Assembly: GCA_045588345.1 (NCBI GenBank)
Contig: JAZNDZ010000131.1
Location: 1 to 8,584, forward strand
Direction of reading: 5' to 3'
From: HGM04593 sp045588345
Lineage (GTDB): Bacteria > Bacteroidota > Bacteroidia > Bacteroidales > Bacteroidaceae
Length of the DNA: 8,584 nucleotides
Under the pieces are notes generated by a model that searched no databases, was not told the DNA's origin, and worked only from the letters and a program-made list of their open reading frames with translations. This document shows positions 1 to 6,889 of this stretch, piece after piece (position 1 is the first letter of the stretch; each line of letters begins with the position of its first letter). The translations under genes were made by a program, and so were the position numbers.

Positions 1-25
1 GTTGAACTCTGTGCCGGGGCTTTTC

Positions 26-48
26 GTTCTTTTGGCCGCCAAAAGAAC
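26..48. repeat. 23-nt palindrome, 11-bp arms around one central base
   Basis: The arms GTTCTTTTGGC (26-36) and GCCAAAAGAAC (38-48) are exact reverse complements around a single C at 37. There is no T-run on either side, so it does not look like an intrinsic terminator. From memory, cores of the form CTTTTGGC/GCCAAAAG recur between genes in several bacteria, which would make this a short repetitive extragenic palindrome. A protein-binding site is the main alternative. Confidence 0.6.
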
Positions 49-205
49 ATGACAGAACAACTGCAAGAGGAATACAAAGTAACTGATTAAGGGTAAAATT
101 AACCTCAGAATAAGATATTCCAGATAGAAAATAATCGTACAAGTAAAATATTACCCACACTGAATTTCTACTGAGCCCTTAAATTACATCTTTTTATTCA
201 TCTCG

Positions 206-253
206 TACAAAGCGAGGGTGACCCAAAAGTGAAATGGGTCACCCACGTTTGTA
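206..253. repeat. Long imperfect hairpin with GGGTGACCCA core arms
   Basis: The core arms GGGTGACCCA (216-225) and TGGGTCACCC (235-244) pair perfectly across a 9-nt loop. Pairing resumes outside the core: CG at 213-214 with CG at 246-247, and TACAAA at 206-211 with TTTGTA at 248-253. One bulged base (212) and one A/A mismatch (215/245) interrupt it. That gives about 18 bp of stem in 48 nt. An interrupted stem of this sort is typical of REP-like elements. No T-tract follows on either strand. Confidence 0.65.
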
Positions 254-292
254 GGGAGGTTGGATAAAATGAGCTATTTTTAGGCTTGCGAA

Positions 293-339
293 GCCCGAAA
301 AAACGCAGTTTACTAAGCGTAAATGAGTATTTTTCGGGC
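293..339. repeat. Nested inverted repeat downstream of the DedA gene
   Basis: The outer arms GCCCGAAAAA (293-302) and TTTTTCGGGC (330-339) are exact reverse complements. Inside them a second 5-bp pair, TTTAC (309-313) with GTAAA (319-323), sits symmetrically, leaving a 6-by-6 internal loop. A small hairpin GGCTT-GCG-AAGCC (283-295) overlaps the left arm, so two alternative folds compete. The octamer AAGCGTAA occurs twice (315-322 and 340-347). This may be part of the 3' untranslated region of the leftward operon or a repeat element. Confidence 0.5.
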
Positions 340-345
340 AAGCGT

Positions 346-376
346 AACAACAAAAGAGCCTTTTTAGTCAGCCTCT
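346..376 (-). terminator. Probable intrinsic terminator after the DedA gene
   Basis: Read on the minus strand, AGAGGCT (from 376) pairs with GGCTCT (360-355) through a stem with one bulged G, across a GACTAAAAA loop, and is followed by TTTTGTTGTT. It starts 18 nt after the DedA stop codon, where a terminator for the leftward transcript is expected. The stem is short and bulged, so efficiency is uncertain. Confidence 0.45.
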
Positions 377-394
377 CATGAAATATCCGGGAAA

Positions 395-1198
395 TCAACC
401 TTTCTTGCTCAACCCCTTATATGCCAGATAGCCCACACACACCGCTGCCAAAGCAACAAAACCGTAACCGATGACGGTGCTATGTTCCTTGACGGCATTC
501 ATCACAGCCAGTTCACTGTCCATTCCGGGTATTTTAGACATATAATAACCGAGAATGGCAAGTATTATATTCCATGCACCTGCACCTAAGGATGTAAAAA
601 GTACAAAACGTGCCATACTCATGCGCGCCAAACCGGCCGGTATTGATATCAACTGACGTACAGCAGGTACCAGACGACCAATGAGGGTAGAGGCAGCTCC
701 ATGCTTGTCAAAATACTCTTCGGCATGCTTTACCTTGGCTTCATCGAGCAGACACATATGTCCCAGACGGCTGTTGGCAAACTTATACACAATGGGACGG
801 CCAAGCCACAAGGCAAGGTAATAGTTGACAAGCGCACCAACCAATGCTCCCAATGTAGCAAAAAGCACAACCAGAAATATGTTCATTTCACCGCTCACTG
901 CAGCCTTCCATGCGGCAGGGGGCACAACAGCTTCAGAAGGAAAAGGAATGAAAGAACTCTCTATGGCCATGAAAAGGAATACAGTGCCATAGTTGAGGTT
1001 ATCGAGGCAGAAACGTGTGAGTTGTTCCATTACACCGGTTTCAGTTGCGACCTGAGCCGTGTCAACGAGAGCCGCAGGAACCTCAACAGGTTCGTTTACG
1101 GCATTGGCAACAGCAGTAATGGAATCCTGCGCAATCAAAGGCGAGGCAAACAGAACCATTGTCAATGCAATGGTCAGTGCAGTAAGATGTTTGTTCAT
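395..1198 (-). CDS. DedA/VTT-family inner-membrane protein with N-terminal extension
   Basis: 267-aa DedA (SNARE-associated/VTT) protein. This family is linked to undecaprenyl-phosphate or phospholipid translocation and to membrane homeostasis. The core runs from about residue 57. It carries the family signature around E80 with the PFPSE segment (85-89), and the GRLVPAVRQLISIPAG segment (174-189), where R175 and R181 match the spacing of the essential arginine pair of E. coli DedA proteins. Hydrophobic segments lie at about 72-95, 105-131, 196-220 and 241-261. Ahead of the core, residues 1-23 look like a cleavable signal peptide (possible cut after A23), followed by an Ala/Val/Glu-rich linker (24-56). 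Ordinary DedA proteins start near M57, so a shorter product is possible, but the upstream ATG is in frame without a break. The gene lies 45 nt after the calcium ATPase and is probably co-transcribed with it. The exact substrate cannot be read from the sequence. Confidence 0.92.
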   Translation of the reverse strand: MNKHLTALTIALTMVLFASPLIAQDSITAVANAVNEPVEVPAALVDTAQVATETGVMEQLTRFCLDNLNYGTVFLFMAIESSFIPFPSEAVVPPAAWKAAVSGEMNIFLVVLFATLGALVGALVNYYLALWLGRPIVYKFANSRLGHMCLLDEAKVKHAEEYFDKHGAASTLIGRLVPAVRQLISIPAGLARMSMARFVLFTSLGAGAWNIILAILGYYMSKIPGMDSELAVMNAVKEHSTVIGYGFVALAAVCVGYLAYKGLSKKG

Positions 1199-1243
1199 TG
1201 TCTATTGTTTTTATTTGTTTCGTATTGTTCTTTTAAAGATATA

Positions 1244-3943
1244 TCATTTACGTGCAAACAGACGGAGAATTTCGCCTATCCAAAGCACAGAAGATGTAAC
1301 AGCGATTATATATAGCCATGTTGTCAACGGCAACGGCACCACGTTGAACATAACACCGCCAAAGGTAACTATAAGTACCTGCCCCACAATTATGAGTGCG
1401 CACACAGCAAGGAATGTCGTATTGGACAAAAGCCCCTTGAAGGCCGATTCACCAGTCATATACGCCTTGGCATTGAACATGTTCCAGAACTGCAGCATGA
1501 CAAAGAACGTAAAGAACTCGGACTGCTGATATGCACTCAGTTCACCGCCCTTTCCCAACCACAGATAAAGGGCAATCTGTGCCACTACAAAGAGAGAGCC
1601 CACTGTAAAGATGTTCACAGCCATTTGCCGGGTAATGATAAAATCACCCTTAGGACCGCTTTTGCGTGGACGCTCTTTCATTACATTTGCATTCGGCGGC
1701 AACGAAGCCAATGCACCGGCTGCAAATGTGTCCATAATGAGATTTACCCAAAGCATCTGCGTAATTGTAAGTGGCGAATCGGTGCCGATAAGTGAACCAA
1801 TCATCACTACAACACATGCCGCCACATTGATTGTCAACTGGAACAGCAGGAACCGCTGTATATTCTTGTAGAGCGAACGACCCCACATAACAGCCTTAGC
1901 AATGCTTGAGAACGAATTGTCGATTATGGTTATATCACTTGCCTCTTTTGCAACAGATGTTCCGTCACCCATTGAAAGACCTACCTGGGCAGCCTTCAGA
2001 GCCGGAGCATCATTGGTTCCGTCACCGGTAACAGCGACAACAGCATCCTGTTCCTGCAACAGCCGCACAAGGCGTTGCTTGTCCAGCGGGCGCGCACGGC
2101 ACATTATCTTCAGTTCCTTGGCACGGAGGGCTGCCTCTTCATCGGACAACGCCTCGAACTCGGGGCCGGTAATCACCGAAGTTGCAACAGAACTGTCGTC
2201 ATATATGCCTATCTGACGGCCAATCTCACGTGCAGTACCCGGTGTGTCGCCTGTAACAATCTTGACTTCGATACCAGCCCTCAAACAACTCTGTACCGCT
2301 TGAGGCACATCACTGCGCACAGGGTCCGATATTGCGACAAAGCCAATGAATGTCAGGTCTGTGCCCGAAAGACGGCCATTCTCATACGGAGCCGTATCAT
2401 CATTCTCACCCAACAACTGATAAGCAAAACCCAAAGTACGCATTGCCATATTCTGATATTCGAGCAGTTTTGCCTCAATACCCTCACGGCTCTCCCCAAC
2501 AGTGACAAAACCCTCTTCTGTCTCAACACGATTGCAGTTGGCAAGCACAATCTCCGGGGCTCCCTTTACATACAGCACCCTACAGCCAAGTTCAGGGGAA
2601 TTGACAACTGTTGCCATATATTTGCGCTCGGTTGAGAAGGTCAACCGGCTCAGCACATCCGCCTCATCGCGCAAAGGCTGATAGTCAACACCTTTACTGT
2701 TGAGCCAAAGCAACAGAGCCGATTCCGTGGGATTGCCTATGGGTTTTATTCCTATTTCGTCGGCATCAAGGTTCGCAGTGGAATTCACTGCTATACCCTC
2801 TTTTATCAATGAACTTATCTTATTGCCTGCAAGTTCCTGACCTTTGAGAGCAAGGAACTGTGTCTCGTACACCTGCATGCGGTTCTGCGTGAGTGTTCCG
2901 GTCTTGTCGGTGCAGATGACCGTTGCCGCACCCATTGTCTCACAAGCATGCATCTTGCGTACAAGGTTGTTTGTCTTGAGCATACGCCTCATGCTGAGAG
3001 CAAGACTCAGTGTCACCGACATCGGCAGGCCTTCGGGAACAGATACGACTATAAGGGTAACTGCAATCATGAAGTTGTGCAGAAGAGCCGATACAACATC
3101 CATCACGTTCAATGGCGCATCGGCAAAGAACAGTTTGGCGGTGAGCAACACAAAGGTTATTGCCGCTACAGCATACCCCATTCTGCTTATTACACCGGCC
3201 AGGCGTTTCAGTTGCAACTGCAATGGGGTATCAAGGTCATTCTCAATGAGTGCTCCATGGTTCACCTTGCCATATTCCGTTGCATCGCCCACAAGTTCCA
3301 CGCGCATTATACCATGACCGTCGACCACGGTAGTGCCGCGCAGCACTCTATTCGAAGGGTATGTCGCTTCAGCATCAAATTCGGCCTCGACAGTGGTCTT
3401 TGATATTACAGGTTCACCCGTGAGTGTAGACTCGTTTACCTGCAATGAATGAGACTCGAGCAAGACACCGTCGGCAGGAGCCTCATCACCGGCACTGAGC
3501 ACTACCACATCGCCCACCACAATATCCTTGCGCGGAACCTCATGCACCTTGCCGTCGCGTATTACCGTTACCATGACATCGTCGTTGACAGTATTCAGCA
3601 CGTCGAAAGCGCGTGCAGCCTTTACCTCAAATATGAAGCCTATTGTGCTGGCAAGCATTATTGCAAAGAAAATGCCTAAAGGCTCAAGGAAGGCCGAGAA
3701 GCCCTTTTGCTCAGGCCCCCAGCAATGGACTGCCGAGATAATCATTGAGAGTACCCAAGCAATGAGAAGTATGCGTATTATCGGGTCCTCGAATTTCTCA
3801 ATGAACTGTTTCCACAGAGATGTTCTCTCAGGGGGTATAAGCACATTCGAACCATATTTGCTGCGGTTCTCCACAACCTGTTCCGAAGTGAGGCCTTTAA
3901 AATTCTTTTTTGACACTTTTTTTTTAGATTGAATATTATTCAT
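1244..3943 (-). CDS. Calcium-translocating P-type ATPase, PMCA (IIB) type
   Basis: Pumps Ca2+ out across the inner membrane using ATP. Residues are numbered from the ATG at 3943 (899 aa). Visible in order: cation-ATPase N-terminal domain (about 15-75); actuator-domain TGEP (175-178); M4 motif PEGLP (303-307); phosphorylation loop DKTGTLT, with catalytic D346; nucleotide-binding KGAP (460-463); P-domain TGD (564-566) and TGDGTNDAPALKAA (639-652); M6 motif NLIMDTFA (734-741); and a C-terminal membrane domain. M5 (QLTINVAAC) lacks the acidic residue of SERCA pumps, and M6 matches PMCA, predicting one Ca2+ per ATP (inference from known pumps). An in-frame GTG at 3964 would add seven residues. The ATG is preferred because a -7-like box at 3982-3989 would leave almost no leader for the GTG. 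The start of the gene encodes a Lys-rich tail that includes a run of nine A. The DedA gene follows after 45 nt. Confidence 0.96.
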   Translation of the reverse strand: MNNIQSKKKVSKKNFKGLTSEQVVENRSKYGSNVLIPPERTSLWKQFIEKFEDPIIRILLIAWVLSMIISAVHCWGPEQKGFSAFLEPLGIFFAIMLASTIGFIFEVKAARAFDVLNTVNDDVMVTVIRDGKVHEVPRKDIVVGDVVVLSAGDEAPADGVLLESHSLQVNESTLTGEPVISKTTVEAEFDAEATYPSNRVLRGTTVVDGHGIMRVELVGDATEYGKVNHGALIENDLDTPLQLQLKRLAGVISRMGYAVAAITFVLLTAKLFFADAPLNVMDVVSALLHNFMIAVTLIVVSVPEGLPMSVTLSLALSMRRMLKTNNLVRKMHACETMGAATVICTDKTGTLTQNRMQVYETQFLALKGQELAGNKISSLIKEGIAVNSTANLDADEIGIKPIGNPTESALLLWLNSKGVDYQPLRDEADVLSRLTFSTERKYMATVVNSPELGCRVLYVKGAPEIVLANCNRVETEEGFVTVGESREGIEAKLLEYQNMAMRTLGFAYQLLGENDDTAPYENGRLSGTDLTFIGFVAISDPVRSDVPQAVQSCLRAGIEVKIVTGDTPGTAREIGRQIGIYDDSSVATSVITGPEFEALSDEEAALRAKELKIMCRARPLDKQRLVRLLQEQDAVVAVTGDGTNDAPALKAAQVGLSMGDGTSVAKEASDITIIDNSFSSIAKAVMWGRSLYKNIQRFLLFQLTINVAACVVVMIGSLIGTDSPLTITQMLWVNLIMDTFAAGALASLPPNANVMKERPRKSGPKGDFIITRQMAVNIFTVGSLFVVAQIALYLWLGKGGELSAYQQSEFFTFFVMLQFWNMFNAKAYMTGESAFKGLLSNTTFLAVCALIIVGQVLIVTFGGVMFNVVPLPLTTWLYIIAVTSSVLWIGEILRLFARK

Positions 3944-3981
3944 AAAGGGTAACCCCAAAGTCACTCTTATGTTCTTATAGA

Positions 3982-4037
3982 CAAAAATACCGCAGAAATA
4001 TTACAAAAATATTATATTAAACTATTTTAACAGCAAA
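3982..4037 (-). promoter_or_regulatory. Candidate Bacteroidetes-type promoter(s) for the ATPase-DedA unit
   Basis: On the minus strand two exact TAnnTTTG boxes (TATTTTTG) lie at 4011-4004 and 3989-3982. The upstream one has a TTTG at 4037-4034 as a possible -33 box, with a 22-nt spacer, slightly longer than the usual 19-21. The downstream box has no good -33 partner but would give a leader of about 30 nt before the ATG at 3943. No hairpin terminator is seen between metH and this point, so read-through from metH is also possible. Confidence 0.45.
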
Positions 4038-4063
4038 ATATGGGCAGCAAGAATGCGTGGCCG

Positions 4064-6802
4064 TCAATTGCCGAAAAGATTCAGTTTGTTGGCACGTGCC
4101 TCGTCGAGCGAACGCAGCGGAGCATTCACCTTTGCCGCTGCCTGCGCACGGAGTGCTGCCTGTGCATGCTCCAAAGCCGCCACAAAAGCATTGCGGCGTT
4201 CATTGCCGCCAAGCAGTTCGGCAGCCACGACAACATTCTGCGACACATCCTTCACATGCACAACCGGAGCATTGTACACCGGCGCAATCTTCAATGCTGT
4301 ATGCATGGGACTGGTAGTAGCACCGGCAATCATAACAGGGATTGAAAGCCCCGCAGCCCCCATAGCCTTCACCGTAGTTATCATCTCTTCGAGCGACGGC
4401 GTGATAAGGCCGCTGAGGATTACGATATCGGCCTGTTTCTCCACAGCCTCCGCCACTATCCTTTCGGCCGGCACCATTACCCCAAGGTCAAAGACTTCGT
4501 AACCGTTGCAGCCCATGACCACCGATGCGATATTCTTGCCGATATCGTGCACATCACCCTTAACTGTTGCAACCACGACACGCCCGGCCGATGCGCCACG
4601 CGCACTGTTTTCACCCTCAATAAGCGGCTGCAACAGAGCCACTGCCTGCTTCATGGTACGTGCGCTCTTTACCACTTGCGGCAAGAAAAGTTTGCCTGCT
4701 CCGAAAAGTTCGCCCACATGCCCCATACCGTCCATCAGCGGCCCACCGATGACGGCTACCGCACTTCCGTACTTTGCAACAGCAGCATCAAGGTCCGGCG
4801 CAAGATAATCGCCGATGCCCTTGACAAGAGCCGTTTTCAAGCGTTCTTCAACCGGTGCCTCTCTCCAGGCCTCGGAAACTGCACCCTGCATGGCACTCCC
4901 CTGCTCTTTAAGCGCGGCCGCCATGGTTATAAGGCGTTCGACAGCAGCGGCATCGCGGTCAAGCACAACATCTTCCATCACCGTGCGCAGTTCAAGGGGA
5001 ATATCCTCGTACTGCACAGCCGTCTGCGGGTTGACGATACCCATGTCCATGCCCGCCGAAATTGCATGATAGAGGAACACTGCATGCAAGGCCTCGCGCA
5101 CATAGTTGTTGCCGCGGAAAGAGAACGACAGATTGCTCACACCACCGCTCACATGTGCCCCGGGCAGATTCTCCCTTATCCATGCACATGCACGGATGAA
5201 ATCGAGGCCATAAGCGGCATGTTCCTCTATACCGGTTGCAATGGCGAGTATATTAGGGTCAAATATTATGTCGTGGGCAGCAAACCCGACCTCTTTTGTC
5301 AAAAGCCCATAGGCCCGGGCACATACCTCAATCTTGCGTTCAAATGTCGTAGCCTGGCCTTTCTCGTCAAAGGCCATGACAACCACAGCCGCCCCTAACC
5401 TCTTGGCCTCACGGGCATGAGCGAGGAACAGTTCCTCACCCTCTTTGAGCGATATCGAGTTGACGATAGAACGGCCTTGTGTACATTTGAGCCCGGCTCT
5501 TATGACCTCCCAATCGGAAGAGTCAATCATCAGCGGAACGCGTGCGATATCGGGTTCGCCGGCAAGCATGTTCAGAAAAGTCTTCATTTCCTCGCGGGCA
5601 TCAAGCAGGCCGTCGTCCATGTTTATATCAATCACCTGAGCACCGTCTTCAACCTGTTTGCGGGCAATGGCAAGCGCCTCGGTGTAGTTCTTTTCGTTTA
5701 TAAGACGCAGGAACTTGCGGGAACCTGCCACATTGCAGCGCTCGCCCACGTTTATAAAGTTCTTGGAACGGTTCACGACTAAAGGTTCAAGACCCGAAAG
5801 CATCATCTCCTGCGGAACCTGACGGGGTTGACGCGGCAAAGCGCCGGCAGCAAATTGCGGAAAGAGCGCAATGAACTCATCGGTTGTTCCGCAACAGCCG
5901 CCTACAATGTTCACAAGCCCTTCATTTATGTATTCCCTTACTATGGCAGCCATTTCGGCCGGAGTCTGGTCATACTCGCCAAGTTCATTGGGAAGGCCGG
6001 CATTGGGATATACACTCACAAAATAGGGAGCCTTATCACTCAAATTCTTAAGAAAAGGTTTCATTTCCTTTGCACCGAAAGAGCAGTTCAGGCCCACCGA
6101 CAACAGGTTTCGCCCCGACAGTGATGCAAGCACCGCCTCTATCGTCTGCCCCGACAGTATACGCCCCTGAGTGTCGGCTATCGTGAACGAGAGCATTACA
6201 GGAACCTCACGGCCTGCAGAGACCATAGCCTCATCGGCCGCACAGAGCGCCGCCTTGGCATTGAGCGTGTCAAAGATTGTCTCACAGAGCAAGGCATCTA
6301 CGCCTCCTTCAAGAAGAGCCGTCATCTGCTCCTTGTATGCTTCAACGAGCGCATCGAAAGTTATGTTGCGGGCTGCGGGGTTCTCCACATCGGGACTCAT
6401 TGAACAGGTACGCCCGGTAGGCCCTACCGAACCGGCCACAAAGCGTGGTTTCTGAGGGGTAGAAAACCTGTCTGCCACCTGCCGCGCAAGCCGTGCTGCA
6501 GTACGGTTTATATCGGAGCACAACCGCTCGCAGCCATATTCACCCTGCGATATTGCATTGGCGTTGAAAGTGCATGTCTCAATAATGTCGGCACCGGCAG
6601 CAAGATATTTCTCATGAATTTCTGTTATTACATCGGGGCGGGTGAGCACCAGCAGGTCATTATTCCCCTTGAGTGTTCCGGAATGTTCCCTTAGCAAAGT
6701 GCCGCGGAAATCATCCTCGCCCAGCGAGTATTTCTGTATCATGGTACCCATTGCACCGTCGAGTACCAGAATCCTTTTTTCGAGTTCGTTTTTCAGGCTC
6801 AT
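4064..6802 (-). CDS. metH: Cobalamin-dependent methionine synthase, lacking the activation domain
   Basis: Transfers a methyl group from 5-methyltetrahydrofolate through methylcobalamin to homocysteine, giving methionine and tetrahydrofolate in the cytosol. 912 aa, against about 1,227 in E. coli. Domains: homocysteine-binding barrel (about 8-320) with zinc ligands C240, C303 and C304; pterin-binding barrel (about 345-610), starting near the NVGERCNVAGS motif (351-361); B12 cap (about 640-735) with GELFGAGKLFLPQVVKSA (697-714); B12-binding Rossmann domain (about 738-870) with DVHDIGKN (750-757), where H752 is the lower cobalt ligand, SGLITPSL (797-804) and AGATTSPMHTA (826-836). The protein stops just after the linker motif SLDEARAN (898-905). 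The C-terminal AdoMet-binding reactivation domain is absent, and no remnant lies downstream. The frame is intact. The gene follows smpB by 87 nt, and no cobalamin riboswitch is seen there. It is probably expressed as part of the lipoprotein-smpB-metH transcript. Confidence 0.97.
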   Translation of the reverse strand: MSLKNELEKRILVLDGAMGTMIQKYSLGEDDFRGTLLREHSGTLKGNNDLLVLTRPDVITEIHEKYLAAGADIIETCTFNANAISQGEYGCERLCSDINRTAARLARQVADRFSTPQKPRFVAGSVGPTGRTCSMSPDVENPAARNITFDALVEAYKEQMTALLEGGVDALLCETIFDTLNAKAALCAADEAMVSAGREVPVMLSFTIADTQGRILSGQTIEAVLASLSGRNLLSVGLNCSFGAKEMKPFLKNLSDKAPYFVSVYPNAGLPNELGEYDQTPAEMAAIVREYINEGLVNIVGGCCGTTDEFIALFPQFAAGALPRQPRQVPQEMMLSGLEPLVVNRSKNFINVGERCNVAGSRKFLRLINEKNYTEALAIARKQVEDGAQVIDINMDDGLLDAREEMKTFLNMLAGEPDIARVPLMIDSSDWEVIRAGLKCTQGRSIVNSISLKEGEELFLAHAREAKRLGAAVVVMAFDEKGQATTFERKIEVCARAYGLLTKEVGFAAHDIIFDPNILAIATGIEEHAAYGLDFIRACAWIRENLPGAHVSGGVSNLSFSFRGNNYVREALHAVFLYHAISAGMDMGIVNPQTAVQYEDIPLELRTVMEDVVLDRDAAAVERLITMAAALKEQGSAMQGAVSEAWREAPVEERLKTALVKGIGDYLAPDLDAAVAKYGSAVAVIGGPLMDGMGHVGELFGAGKLFLPQVVKSARTMKQAVALLQPLIEGENSARGASAGRVVVATVKGDVHDIGKNIASVVMGCNGYEVFDLGVMVPAERIVAEAVEKQADIVILSGLITPSLEEMITTVKAMGAAGLSIPVMIAGATTSPMHTALKIAPVYNAPVVHVKDVSQNVVVAAELLGGNERRNAFVAALEHAQAALRAQAAAKVNAPLRSLDEARANKLNLFGN

Positions 6803-6851
6803 CCTATCGTCTTTTCAGCCGCAGCAACGCAGCATGTTCTTTATAAAGCAT

Positions 6852-6883
6852 TTTACTCTACCCCTTGCGAGGGGTAGAGTAAA
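6852..6883. repeat. Perfect 14-bp palindromic hairpin between smpB and metH
   Basis: The arms TTTACTCTACCCCT (6852-6865) and AGGGGTAGAGTAAA (6870-6883) are exact reverse complements around a TGCG tetraloop. The hairpin begins 7 nt after the smpB stop codon. On the minus strand it is followed by A-rich DNA, not a T-tract, so it is a poor intrinsic terminator. Likely roles are a short repetitive palindrome, or an RNA hairpin that stabilises or processes the smpB 3' end and sets the smpB:metH expression ratio (inference). Confidence 0.75.
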
Positions 6884-6889
6884 CATCTG

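Larger units (their letters stand above)
1..394. other. Gene-free intergenic region rich in inverted repeats
   Basis: No credible coding region is seen. The stretch is AT-rich and holds a 23-nt near-perfect palindrome (26-48), a long imperfect hairpin (206-253), a nested inverted repeat (293-339) and a likely terminator (346-376), each listed separately. A plus-strand frame is open from position 1 to a TAA at 88-90, but it is only 29 codons and runs straight through the first palindrome. It could be the tail of a gene entering from the left, or chance. The density of palindromes suggests short intergenic repeat elements of the kind scattered through Bacteroidales genomes (inference). Confidence 0.6.

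Noticed and set aside
1..90. Open plus-strand frame from the window edge to a TAA at 88-90, possible tail of a gene to the left
   Set aside because: Only 29 codons are visible, they pass through the 23-nt palindrome, and no family can be recognised. It cannot be supported without the sequence to the left.
198..398. 66-codon minus-strand open frame downstream of the DedA gene
   Set aside because: It runs through two palindromes and the likely terminator and overlaps the DedA stop. It has no domain-like pattern and is best read as a chance frame across intergenic repeats.
701..1315. 204-codon plus-strand open frame opposite the DedA gene
   Set aside because: It overlaps the conserved DedA frame and the end of the ATPase gene and shows no recognisable protein features.
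3944..4063. Remnant of the MetH activation domain between metH and the ATPase gene
   Set aside because: The stretch is AT-rich and contains promoter-like boxes. No frame shows activation-domain-like residues, so the domain is absent rather than split off by a recent stop.
4547..5398. 283-codon plus-strand open frame opposite metH
   Set aside because: It lies fully inside the well-supported metH gene on the other strand. Its translation is Cys/His/Arg-rich without motifs, as expected for a shadow of a GC-rich gene.
6852..6883. Palindrome after smpB as a Rho-independent terminator
   Set aside because: The stem is strong, but neither strand has a T-tract after it; the minus strand continues with AAAATGC. 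Attenuation by another route remains possible.
6803..6889. Possible cobalamin or SAM riboswitch ahead of metH
   Set aside because: The 87-nt gap is too short for a full cobalamin riboswitch, no B12-box-like sequence is present on the minus strand, and the main structure is a simple palindrome. None was seen in 8074-8298 either.
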